Below, one piece after another: positions 6,110 through 13,454 of a stretch of DNA of 41,090 nt. Where the stretch lies: positions 1 to 41,090 of the IMG/VR virus record IMGVR_UViG_3300035698_004947; one strand, 5' to 3'. The notes beneath the pieces were generated by a model. The model was not told the origin of the DNA, did no database searches, and worked only from the letters and a program-made list of their open reading frames with translations. This DNA comes from a virus. Numbering within the stretch: the stretch's first letter is position 1; every line of letters begins with the position of its first letter. Position numbers and translations under genes: made by a program.

Positions 6110-6277
6110 GAAACCCACTTAAAGGATCAATGGAATAATTTAAAATACTACCGCAATCCTGCTTTTTATTTTGGCGGTGCATTATTGCCATGCGGTTTGG
6201 ACACAGAAGGCAATCGTATTTTTAAATATAATCCAATGGAAAGAAAACATCTAAAAACAAGTTGGGGAATCAAGTGA
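6107..6277 (+). other. In-frame continuation of the radical SAM gene after TGA
   Basis: Directly after the TGA at 6107-6109 the same frame reads 56 sense codons to TGA 6275-6277. The translated part is protein-like (FYFGGALLPCGLDTEGN, YNPMERKHLK) and contains no start codon suited to a separate gene. The final TGA overlaps GTG 6274 of the small terminase as GTGA, the same coupling used elsewhere in this operon. This argues that 6277 is the ancestral gene end and that 6107 is a premature, suppressed or recoded stop. A TGG to TGA change at a Trp codon is the simplest explanation. Confidence 0.7.
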
Positions 6278-6768
6278 AAACTATGATAGAAGAAAAAAAA
6301 GAAACCCCAAAAACTCCAATTAAAAAGGCACTTTCAAAACCGATTCAATTTCAGGCCTTTGTAATTTGGATGGCAACACCAGAACCATTAAGAGAACCAC
6401 TAACTCAAAAGGAATTGGCTTTAAAAATTGGAGTGGGGCAAGATACCCTGTCAGAATGGAAGCAACGAAATGATTTTTGGAAAAGAGTTGAATTAGAATG
6501 GAATGCATGGGGTAGGGAAAAAACTAATAATGTTGTGGCAAGGTTTTATCAAAAAATTATCAGCAAAGATGTTACCACAGCCGATTTTAAATTATGGTTT
6601 CAATTCTTTTTGGAATGGAAAGAAAAAACAGAAATTGCTCATTCCGGGGAAATAAAATTAGCAGAAACTAAGGTATTTCAGATCATAACCAGTAAATCAG
6701 ATAAGGAAATCAATGACATTATTATTGGAAGAAACAATAGAGACATTAAAGTCCAAGGCAATCATTAA
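6274..6768 (+). CDS. terS: Terminase small subunit
   Basis: The protein has an N-terminal helix-turn-helix (LTQKELALKIGVGQDTLSEWKQ-like segment, residues about 41-64) typical of phBC6A51-like small terminases, followed by a helical middle and a charged C-terminus. It should recognise phage DNA and regulate the large subunit during packaging. GTG 6274 is preferred over TTG 6262 because it forms a GTGA overlap with the upstream frame. It overlaps the large-subunit gene by 56 nt. Confidence 0.75.
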   Translation: MKTMIEEKKETPKTPIKKALSKPIQFQAFVIWMATPEPLREPLTQKELALKIGVGQDTLSEWKQRNDFWKRVELEWNAWGREKTNNVVARFYQKIISKDVTTADFKLWFQFFLEWKEKTEIAHSGEIKLAETKVFQIITSKSDKEINDIIIGRNNRDIKVQGNH

Positions 6769-8164
6769 GCATTATCTCCAAAAGGGGATAAGCAATGATT
6801 TGGCCTTAAAGAATTTCATTAAGATTTTAGATGAACCGAAGATTTCTACTAAAGTGAATTGTGGGAAAAATCATAGTTCGCCATTTCAATTCTTATCTGA
6901 TATACTATTAAATAAAGTAAGGGATTATATTGTTTGGGCTAACCGGTCAGGAAGTAAGTCTTATCTTGCCGGGCTAATTACTTGGGTTGAATCCTGTAAT
7001 AAAAAGATGCTCGAAACTTGTATCTTAGGTGGTTCAGAAAGCCAGTCGGAGAAATCTTATAAAGCAATGAAAGATTTTTGGCGTATTTCAGGCTTAGAAG
7101 CAGATTATCTTATAAAAGAACCATTGATAACAAAAACGGAATGGCTTAATGGTTCAAAAGTTTCTATCCTTACTGCTTCTCAAAGAAGTGTGCGAGGGCC
7201 ACATCCTCAAAGGTTACTTTTAGATGAAATTGATGAAATGGATTTTGGTATATTCGAAGCCTCTTTAAGTCAACCGCAAAGTAAGCATGATAGTCCTTCT
7301 TCAACCGGTATTTTTTCTACTAACCATAATATCGGTGGAACGATGGATAAAGCATTAGAGATCGCAGGGAAAGGGGCTTATAAACTTTATAAATGGTGTG
7401 TTTGGGAAGTGCTTGAATCCTGCCGGGGTTATAATTGTTCGACTTGTAAACTAAATACTATTTGCCCGGGTAAACAGATGAAAGAGGCAAATGGCTATTA
7501 TAGAATTGAAGATTTTATTAAAAAGTTAGAGCAAATATCATGGGACACACTTCAAAGGGAATGGCTTTGCGAGAAAGTGGGCCGGGGTGATTTAGTTTAT
7601 CAGAATGAATTTGGCGAAGATCTTCATATAGTCAATATACCATTTGACTCTAATAAGCAAGTAACTCTGTCAATAGATTGGGGTGGTGTGCATCCGTTTT
7701 CGGTTGGAGTATGGCAGAACTTTGAGGAACTGGGATGGGTAAGAGTTACCGAAGTTTATAAGGGGAATACTACAAATAGTGCTTTATTAAAAATTTGCAA
7801 GGAACAGATTTGGTGGAAGAACATTTTAGAGGGAGTAGCTGATCCTTCCCGGGCTGACTTAATTAAAGAGTGGAATGATGAGGGGATTACTATAATAGGG
7901 GCGAATAATGCGGTTGATGAAGGAATCGAAGCGGTCAAGGATGCACTAAAGCCCGTTCTTGGGAATCCCAAGTTTTTTATAAATAGGATATGCACTAATA
8001 CAATCCGGGAATTTTTATCATACAAAATTAAGAACGGAAAAATAGTAAAGGAAAATGATCATACCCAAGATGAGATTCGTTATTTTATCATGCACAAGAT
8101 TAAAGACAAAGGGAAGGTGGCGGCTTTTACGAGCACACCGGATTTTGATGTTTCCCCTAAATAA
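6713..8164 (+). CDS. terL: Terminase large subunit
   Basis: This is the packaging ATPase and nuclease. The ATPase half has a Walker A-like NRSGSKS (77-83) and Walker B LLLDEIDE (168-175). A Cys cluster (C237, C242, C245, C251) sits between the two halves and may bind zinc. The RNase H-like nuclease half has LSIDWGG (D322), VADPSR (D377) and a late Asp pair in NDHTQDE (449-453). The length (483) is usual. The unusual context is that the portal gene is not next but 3.7 kb downstream, after a fibre/glycan block. Confidence 0.92.
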   Translation: MTLLLEETIETLKSKAIIKHYLQKGISNDLALKNFIKILDEPKISTKVNCGKNHSSPFQFLSDILLNKVRDYIVWANRSGSKSYLAGLITWVESCNKKMLETCILGGSESQSEKSYKAMKDFWRISGLEADYLIKEPLITKTEWLNGSKVSILTASQRSVRGPHPQRLLLDEIDEMDFGIFEASLSQPQSKHDSPSSTGIFSTNHNIGGTMDKALEIAGKGAYKLYKWCVWEVLESCRGYNCSTCKLNTICPGKQMKEANGYYRIEDFIKKLEQISWDTLQREWLCEKVGRGDLVYQNEFGEDLHIVNIPFDSNKQVTLSIDWGGVHPFSVGVWQNFEELGWVRVTEVYKGNTTNSALLKICKEQIWWKNILEGVADPSRADLIKEWNDEGITIIGANNAVDEGIEAVKDALKPVLGNPKFFINRICTNTIREFLSYKIKNGKIVKENDHTQDEIRYFIMHKIKDKGKVAAFTSTPDFDVSPK

Positions 8165-8176
8165 TAGGAGATAAAA

Positions 8177-8521
8177 ATGGCTCAAGACTTTATAGAATAT
8201 CGGGGTGATACATCAGTTTTAACGCTGACCTTTAAAAAGGCAGATGGAACAGCCCAACCAATAACAGGATGGACTGTTTTTCTAACATTAAAAACAAATA
8301 AATTAGATCCTGATGCTAATGCACTTGTTTCAAAAACTATTACCAGTCATGCTGATCCGACAAATGGAATAACGATTATAACTATTGCCGCATCGGAAAC
8401 AATTAATTTATTGGGGAAGTATTTCTACGATATTCAATATAAAACTGATTTAGGGGTTATTAAAACTGTATTGGACGGAACTTATCAATTCTTAGAAGAT
8501 GTAACAAAGAGGATAGTTTAA
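8177..8521 (+). CDS. BppU-like baseplate/fibre protein, 114 aa
   Basis: The sequence matches the N-terminal domain of BppU-type proteins: an early YRGDT.VLTLTFKKADGT.QPITGWTVF pattern, then GKYFYDIQYKTD and a final TYQFLEDVTKRIV. Such domains attach receptor-binding proteins to tail or virion structures. TAGGAGATAAAA lies upstream of ATG 8177. It is immediately followed (stop-start adjacent) by a second short fibre-associated protein. Confidence 0.75.
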   Translation: MAQDFIEYRGDTSVLTLTFKKADGTAQPITGWTVFLTLKTNKLDPDANALVSKTITSHADPTNGITIITIAASETINLLGKYFYDIQYKTDLGVIKTVLDGTYQFLEDVTKRIV

Positions 8522-8743
8522 ATGTCTGCAATAGAAGTAGAAGTAACTGTTTCACAGGCTCAACCGGTAAATATAACTGCTGTTTCAGAAGAAATTACTG
8601 TTGAGCAAAATCAAATTGCAATAGTGCAATCTACCAATCATTCTTTATTGAGCCATCTTGGATATGCTGAATCAGGGCATACCGGATTTCAAAAAGAATT
8701 AGATTATGATGATTGGTATAAATGTTATCTTATCGAACATTAG
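8522..8743 (+). CDS. Fibre-associated short protein, 73 aa
   Basis: The first half is a Val/Ile/Gln-rich repeat-like segment (EVEVTVSQAQPVNITAVSEE) and the second half has the SLLSHLGYAESGHTGFQ motif seen in many phage tail-fibre and baseplate proteins. It starts on the base after the BppU-like stop and has no strong ribosome-binding site of its own, so it is probably translated by coupling. It is likely a structural linker of the fibre. Confidence 0.6.
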   Translation: MSAIEVEVTVSQAQPVNITAVSEEITVEQNQIAIVQSTNHSLLSHLGYAESGHTGFQKELDYDDWYKCYLIEH

Positions 8744-8758
8744 TTAGGAGGTGGAAAG

Positions 8759-9433
8759 TTGAGTGATTATAGAATTCCTGTATTAGAACACTTTAATTGG
8801 CAACCATCAGTAAAGGATCGACTTGCGAGTGCTCCCGGAGGAGAAGCAAAAGGTGATCGGTATTTGATTATTGCGACTGCTGACGGAGACTGGACAGGAC
8901 ATGAGAACGATATAGCTTATTGTTCAAATGCTTCTGGTCCTGTTTGGGCTTTTGATACTCCGGCAGAAGGCACTTGTGTGTGGGTAGACGATGAGAATAA
9001 ATATTATGTTTTCGATGGTTCTACTTGGTCGGAATATTTAGGTGAAGCCGGCCCAACCGGACCTACCGGCCCAACAGGGGCGGCCGGCCCAACTGGATCA
9101 GCCGGTCCTACCGGTCCTACCGGTGCGACAGGAAATACCGGGCCAACAGGGCCTACTGGACCTACTGGTTCAGCCGGGACTGCACCCGGGCCAACTGGTC
9201 CTACGGGAAGTGCCGGGCCTACGGGAAGTGCCGGGCCTACTGGTCCTACTGGATCATCAGGGGCGACTGGTCCTACGGGGGCAGTTGGTGGAACAGGCCC
9301 AACCGGTCCAACGGGTTCAGCCGGTGGAACTGGTCCGACTGGTCCTACTGGCCCAACTGGGCCTACGGGGCCTACGGGGCCTGCGGCAACTTACGATTCT
9401 GACTATGAGTGTCTAATTATAAGTGGATCATAA
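8759..9433 (+). CDS. Collagen-like fibre protein with DUF2793-type N-domain
   Basis: Residues 1-95 form a small domain with a [17 protein letters not shown] and VFDGSTW pattern, as in DUF2793-type fibre domains. Residues about 98-209 are Gly-X-Y triplets (about 37), mostly GPT, with one interruption near the middle. The last 15 residues ([16 protein letters not shown]) are a short non-collagen end that may help trimerise. TTG 8759 is the start, with AGGAGGTGGAAAG upstream. Gly-Pro-Thr collagen repeats are heavily O-glycosylated on Thr in BclA of Bacillus anthracis. A methyltransferase and glycosyltransferase lie next door, making glycosylation of this fibre plausible. Confidence 0.85.
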   Translation: MSDYRIPVLEHFNWQPSVKDRLASAPGGEAKGDRYLIIATADGDWTGHENDIAYCSNASGPVWAFDTPAEGTCVWVDDENKYYVFDGSTWSEYLGEAGPTGPTGPTGAAGPTGSAGPTGPTGATGNTGPTGPTGPTGSAGTAPGPTGPTGSAGPTGSAGPTGPTGSSGATGPTGAVGGTGPTGPTGSAGGTGPTGPTGPTGPTGPTGPAATYDSDYECLIISGS

Positions 9434-9959
9434 AAAGTATCAAAATTTATGGACGATAGCACCGCCGGGACAAGGTAAGTTAGAATATTGGTTATTTTTA
9501 TCCTTTTCCGAAACTTACCTTGCTTGGCGGGGAGTGTCTAAACCTATGGTTGTGGAAATTGGAGTTAGAAACGGAAATCAAAGAATGTTTTATAAGGAAT
9601 TGCTTAATGCAGATTATATTGGAATAGATACAAAGAGAATAGAAGGAAAGGATTATATTGTGGGAAACAGTAATAGGGTAGAAACTTTAGATATGCTTTT
9701 GTCCCGGCTTGAAGGTAGGAAAATAGATCTATTATTTATTGATGGGGACCATTCCTACGAAGCAGTAAAAAGAGATTGGAATTTATATAGTCCTTTGACT
9801 TCTTGTATTGTTGCTCTCCATGATATTTTATGGAAGCAATATGGAGTAAGAAGATTTTGGGCGGAGTTGTGTAAAAATAAACATCAGGTATTAGAATTTA
9901 AATGCCCTCAAAGAGAAAATCGAAATAAAGACGATGGGGTGGGGATAGTATTAAGATGA
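9423..9959 (+). CDS. SAM-dependent methyltransferase (class I, Methyltransf_24-like)
   Basis: Motif I is VEIGVRNGN (44-52), followed by YIGIDT (65-70) and FIDGDHSYE (105-113), with a late LHDI. This is the pattern of class I methyltransferases of the Methyltransf_24 / cephalosporin-hydroxylase-like group, often found in glycan gene clusters. GTG 9423 overlaps the end of the collagen gene by 11 nt. No DNA-methylase target domain is present, so a sugar or protein substrate is more likely than DNA. Confidence 0.75.
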   Translation: MDHKKYQNLWTIAPPGQGKLEYWLFLSFSETYLAWRGVSKPMVVEIGVRNGNQRMFYKELLNADYIGIDTKRIEGKDYIVGNSNRVETLDMLLSRLEGRKIDLLFIDGDHSYEAVKRDWNLYSPLTSCIVALHDILWKQYGVRRFWAELCKNKHQVLEFKCPQRENRNKDDGVGIVLR

Positions 9960-10966
9960 AAGCTGTTATTTGGGGTTATAAGTTTAGCGATATGAGGGAA
10001 AGTTGGCGGAAGCAAATTACATGGATGGTAAATTCCCTACAAAAGAATGGAGTAATAGTGAGGCCACATTCTAATTTTAAATGCAAGGGATTGAATCTTC
10101 CCTTATATGATTTTGCTAAGGATCACGATGCTGATATTTGTATTTATAATCATGCGGATATTTCTTGTCTAATAGGAGATGTATTAAAAGTGAAAAGAAA
10201 TTGGTTCTTTAAGCCGACTGCCCCAGATGAGTTTCATACTACTTTAGATGAACTTGGTTATGGTCCTTATTCTTCTATAACTTATAAAAAACCGGATTTT
10301 GAAAATGTAGCTGAGGATGAAGTAAAATGGTTTTTCGATACAAAGGTAAAAAGGTGGCTTGATACAAAAATTACTAAATGGGGAAATAGATTTAAAAATG
10401 AAACGCAGGAAATAGAAGAAAGGGATTATCACCTTGTATTAGGGCAATGTGGTGGTGATGAAGTTGTAACCCGGCATGACTTCGGACATTATTTTACCAA
10501 GTTGGAACAGATCATAAGAGAACTGGTAAGGATTGATAGTAAAAGATGGATCATAGTTAAATTACATCCTTATACAGATGGAAAAGATGTAACTACTACC
10601 ACCTTTTCAGAAGGATTAAAACACAGGCTTGAAGTTATGGGGCCTGCGGTCAAGGTATTTATTGGAAAAAGTAATATTCATAATTTTATTAAGAATGCTT
10701 ATTGTGTGTATCTTGCTAATTCGGGAGCAGGGTTTGAAGCAATGATGCACCACAAGCCAATAATAGCTTGGGGCTTCCCAGAATATCATTGGGTTACTTA
10801 TGATTTGAGACACTTGGCAGATTTGAATGAAGCTATTAAATTAAAATGGTTCGATAAATATAAACAGGATAAATTCTTATATTGGTATATGGAAAAATAT
10901 TGTTTTTATAATCAGAAAACAGCCGATAGGCGAGTAAAGGAACTTTTAGAAAATGACGGATTATAA
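9956..10966 (+). CDS. Capsule-type glycosyltransferase (KpsS/KpsC-like, GT-B)
   Basis: The C-terminal half carries KLHPYTDG (202-209) and ANSGAGFEAMMHHKPIIAWG (about 254-273), as in capsule polysaccharide synthesis and Kdo-transferase-like GT-B enzymes, and ends with FLYWYMEKYCFYNQ. It probably transfers a sugar from an activated donor. It lies between two genes with related DUF2793-type N-domains, and overlaps the methyltransferase by 4 nt and the next fibre gene by 14 nt, so all four are one translational unit. The acceptor is unknown; fibre protein is the best guess from context. Confidence 0.7.
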   Translation: MKAVIWGYKFSDMRESWRKQITWMVNSLQKNGVIVRPHSNFKCKGLNLPLYDFAKDHDADICIYNHADISCLIGDVLKVKRNWFFKPTAPDEFHTTLDELGYGPYSSITYKKPDFENVAEDEVKWFFDTKVKRWLDTKITKWGNRFKNETQEIEERDYHLVLGQCGGDEVVTRHDFGHYFTKLEQIIRELVRIDSKRWIIVKLHPYTDGKDVTTTTFSEGLKHRLEVMGPAVKVFIGKSNIHNFIKNAYCVYLANSGAGFEAMMHHKPIIAWGFPEYHWVTYDLRHLADLNEAIKLKWFDKYKQDKFLYWYMEKYCFYNQKTADRRVKELLENDGL

Positions 10967-11582
10967 AGTTGCAGTATTATCACAACATGTATGGCAACCA
11001 CCGGTCTTAGACAAGGATTTAAATGATCCACCCGGCGGAGAATCCAAAGGCGACAGATATATAGTCGGAGATAGTGCCATTAATGCTTGGAGTGGAGAAG
11101 ATGAGAATATCGCAACATATAACGGTTCTGGTTGGGATTTTACTGCTGTTAAAGAAGGAATGATTTGTTATGTTGCGGATGAGAATGAAGTTTATTGGTT
11201 TATTGCGGCATGGACTAAAGTTACAATAGATGTAGAAGTAACAGTTATTTCTTCCTCACGAAATTTAGCCGCCGCTACTGGAGATGTAGCATATAATGGA
11301 CTTGGATTTAAGCCAAGAGGAGTGATAGCTTTTGCCCAAGTGGATGTTACGGTTAATTCGAGTTTTGGTATGGCGGCAGAGGGTTCTACTGATGGGTCTA
11401 TAAGAATGCTTTTTACTGGTAATTGGTTTAACGGAAATTCATTAATAAATTTTCAAGTCATTTTGGGGGGCACTCAGGATGCAGTAGTTAAAACTTGGGA
11501 TGTAGACGGATTTACTTTGACTTGGACAAAAGGTGGTTCGCCTACAGGAACGGCTAACTTAAAGTTTTTCTGTATAGGATAA
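10953..11582 (+). CDS. Fibre protein with DUF2793-type N-domain and beta-rich C-domain
   Basis: The first 90 residues parallel the N-domain of the collagen-like fibre (QPPVLDK, PPGGESKGDRY, DENEVYW), so the two are paralogous attachment domains. The C-terminal part (about 95-209) is a beta-rich domain with AATGDVAYNGLGFKPRGVIAF, resembling compact tail-fibre tip domains. It would be a second receptor-binding or decoration fibre using the same anchoring domain. No collagen repeats are present here. Confidence 0.7.
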   Translation: MTDYKVAVLSQHVWQPPVLDKDLNDPPGGESKGDRYIVGDSAINAWSGEDENIATYNGSGWDFTAVKEGMICYVADENEVYWFIAAWTKVTIDVEVTVISSSRNLAAATGDVAYNGLGFKPRGVIAFAQVDVTVNSSFGMAAEGSTDGSIRMLFTGNWFNGNSLINFQVILGGTQDAVVKTWDVDGFTLTWTKGGSPTGTANLKFFCIG

Positions 11583-11592
11583 GGAATAAAAA

Positions 11593-11910
11593 ATGCAAAA
11601 AATATATTACGATAAAATTAATAACAAAGAAATGATTGATATTACAGGTAAAAAAACATTAGAGCAAATAAAAAATGAATATGGAGAAAGTAATTACCAA
11701 GAATTAATTATAGATGAAAATATAGAAGGTTATCGTATTACAGATAAAACATTAGAAAAATATGATTTAGAAGCAGAAAGACAGGCAGAATTAGCAGAAC
11801 GGGAAGCAGAAAAACAGGTATTAATACAAAAAGAAACAGCATTGAAAACAAAATTAGGCCTTACAACTGAAGAATTTGAAGATTTTAAAAAAATAATAAA
11901 AAAATTATAA
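11593..11910 (+). CDS. Hypothetical coiled-coil protein of the fibre block, 105 aa
   Basis: The N-terminal half is a small mixed segment (IYYDKINNKEMIDITG), and residues about 55-105 are a highly charged Glu/Lys/Gln helix likely to form a coiled coil. AAGGAATAAAAA precedes ATG 11593. Its position after the fibre genes suggests a fibre chaperone or linker, but I recognise no family. Confidence 0.55.
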   Translation: MQKIYYDKINNKEMIDITGKKTLEQIKNEYGESNYQELIIDENIEGYRITDKTLEKYDLEAERQAELAEREAEKQVLIQKETALKTKLGLTTEEFEDFKKIIKKL

Positions 11911-11925
11911 AGCAGGGGAGATAAA

Positions 11926-13299
11926 ATGCCTAATCTAATAAAATTAATTGTTGAGAAGATTAACGAAGGGCCGGGATTAAAAAAACAGATCGTTTCATTA
12001 CAACATGATTTGGATATTTTAATATCCGGGGCAATCGAAACAACCGGTTATACCGGGAATAATTATGCGACAGCAAGTGCCGCAATCAAAGAACTGGCCA
12101 AAAAGTATGATGGGAGTGCGGAGTGGGGAAATCAGCAAGTCAGAAATATTATTGATTTAAGGGCGGCATTCACAATCGGACAGGGAGTTAAACTTGTATT
12201 AAAAGAAAAAGAGAAAACTACTAGGGAACTCGAATATATTCAGGCGTTTGTTGATCGGAATGATTTAGATGAGGAGATGCCACAGGAATTCGCAAAAGAG
12301 GCGGAAATTGAAGGAAGGTTCCTTTGCAGACTGATACCTAATAAGGAAACGAAGGAAATAGATCTAAGATGGATTTCTTATACTACAAATGGTTATGCGG
12401 TAAAAACAAATGCCGAGGATTACAAGGAATATGAGCAAGTTTCTTATCGCAAATCAAAACAAGGGAATGAAGTAATACTCGAAAAAGATGAGTTTATTTA
12501 TAAAAGATTTTCAGGAAGAATAAATAAGGTTAACGATATAAGGCCCAAAGTGGCAATGGTATTAAGACACCTTGAAGATTTAGATAAGGCTTTATGGGAT
12601 TGGAGAAAAATCAATCATCTTTTTGCAGGCCCTACTCCTTATTTTAAATGTGAAAGTGCGGATGAAGCCAAGAAACTATATGAAAAATTACAATCGATAA
12701 ATTGGAAGATTGGAAAATTGTTGGTTACAACTGCCACTTATGAATTGAAGGGATTGAGTGGTGGAGGAACAGATGCACTTGATAAAGAAATTATTTCTTT
12801 AGCGAAAATCATATCAGGGGCGACAGGAATACCGGTTCACTTCTTGGGGTTGCCCGAACTGATGAGTAACAGGGCAGTTTCGACGGATCTGTTTGAACTG
12901 ATAGTTGCTTCAACAAATAAAGAGAGGCATATTTGGATCGGATGTTATGAGGAGATATTTCGCAAAGTCCTTATTATGGCAAATGAGAAGTTTAATGGGG
13001 GATTTAATCCTAATGCTATTGGGGTGGAAATTCCTTATATTACTGCACAGAAAATCAAGGAATTAGTTGATGTTTGGATGCCTCTATTTCAGGGAGGGGT
13101 AATTGATTTAGACTTAATGCTTTCTATGGTTCCGAATGCAGATGCAGATAAGATTAAAAAGGCACAGAAGGAAAGTGCATTGAAAGAATTAGAAAGTTTA
13201 AAGGAAAGAGAAAAAGAGAGAGAGGAAGAAGATCGAAGGAGAGAAACAGAAGCGGCACTTAAAGGAGGAAGCAAGGAAAAAGACGAGGAACAGGAATGA
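11926..13299 (+). CDS. Portal protein
   Basis: This 457-residue protein has the features of a siphovirus portal: an early RNIIDLRAAFTIGQGVKL segment, central LRWISYTTNGYAV and DEFIYKRFSG, a long helix with LEDLDKALWDWRKINH, and the TGIPVHFLGLPELMSNRAVST region typical of SPP1-gp6/HK97-like portals. The C-terminus is a Glu/Arg/Lys-rich tail. It forms the dodecameric DNA channel at one capsid vertex. GGGGAGATAAA lies upstream. The stop overlaps a small ORF by ATGA. Confidence 0.88.
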   Translation: MPNLIKLIVEKINEGPGLKKQIVSLQHDLDILISGAIETTGYTGNNYATASAAIKELAKKYDGSAEWGNQQVRNIIDLRAAFTIGQGVKLVLKEKEKTTRELEYIQAFVDRNDLDEEMPQEFAKEAEIEGRFLCRLIPNKETKEIDLRWISYTTNGYAVKTNAEDYKEYEQVSYRKSKQGNEVILEKDEFIYKRFSGRINKVNDIRPKVAMVLRHLEDLDKALWDWRKINHLFAGPTPYFKCESADEAKKLYEKLQSINWKIGKLLVTTATYELKGLSGGGTDALDKEIISLAKIISGATGIPVHFLGLPELMSNRAVSTDLFELIVASTNKERHIWIGCYEEIFRKVLIMANEKFNGGFNPNAIGVEIPYITAQKIKELVDVWMPLFQGGVIDLDLMLSMVPNADADKIKKAQKESALKELESLKEREKEREEEDRRRETEAALKGGSKEKDEEQE

Positions 13300-13454
13300 C
13301 ACAGGCAGAAAAAATACTAAAAGTGATTAAGGAATTATGTAAAGAAAGTGGTGGAGGATATTATTCAGATAGCGAATTTTGTGTTGTTATAGATGCTTAT
13401 CTTAACAAAGAAGAATTATTAAAGAAATTAAATGAGGAGAACTTCAATGAGTAA
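13296..13454 (+). CDS. Small hypothetical protein between portal and protease, 52 aa
   Basis: An open frame of 52 codons starts in an ATGA overlap with the portal stop and ends 8 nt inside the protease gene. The product is helical and charged (MTQAEKILKVIKELCKES, later LNKEELLKKLNEEN). Both overlaps are typical of genuine genes in this operon. There is no recognised family. Confidence 0.5.
   Translation: MTQAEKILKVIKELCKESGGGYYSDSEFCVVIDAYLNKEELLKKLNEENFNE

Noticed and set aside
9042-9416. 124-codon ORF inside the collagen-like gene
   Set aside because: It is a low-complexity shadow of the GPT repeats in another frame (Gln/Leu/Pro repeats) without its own ribosome-binding site.
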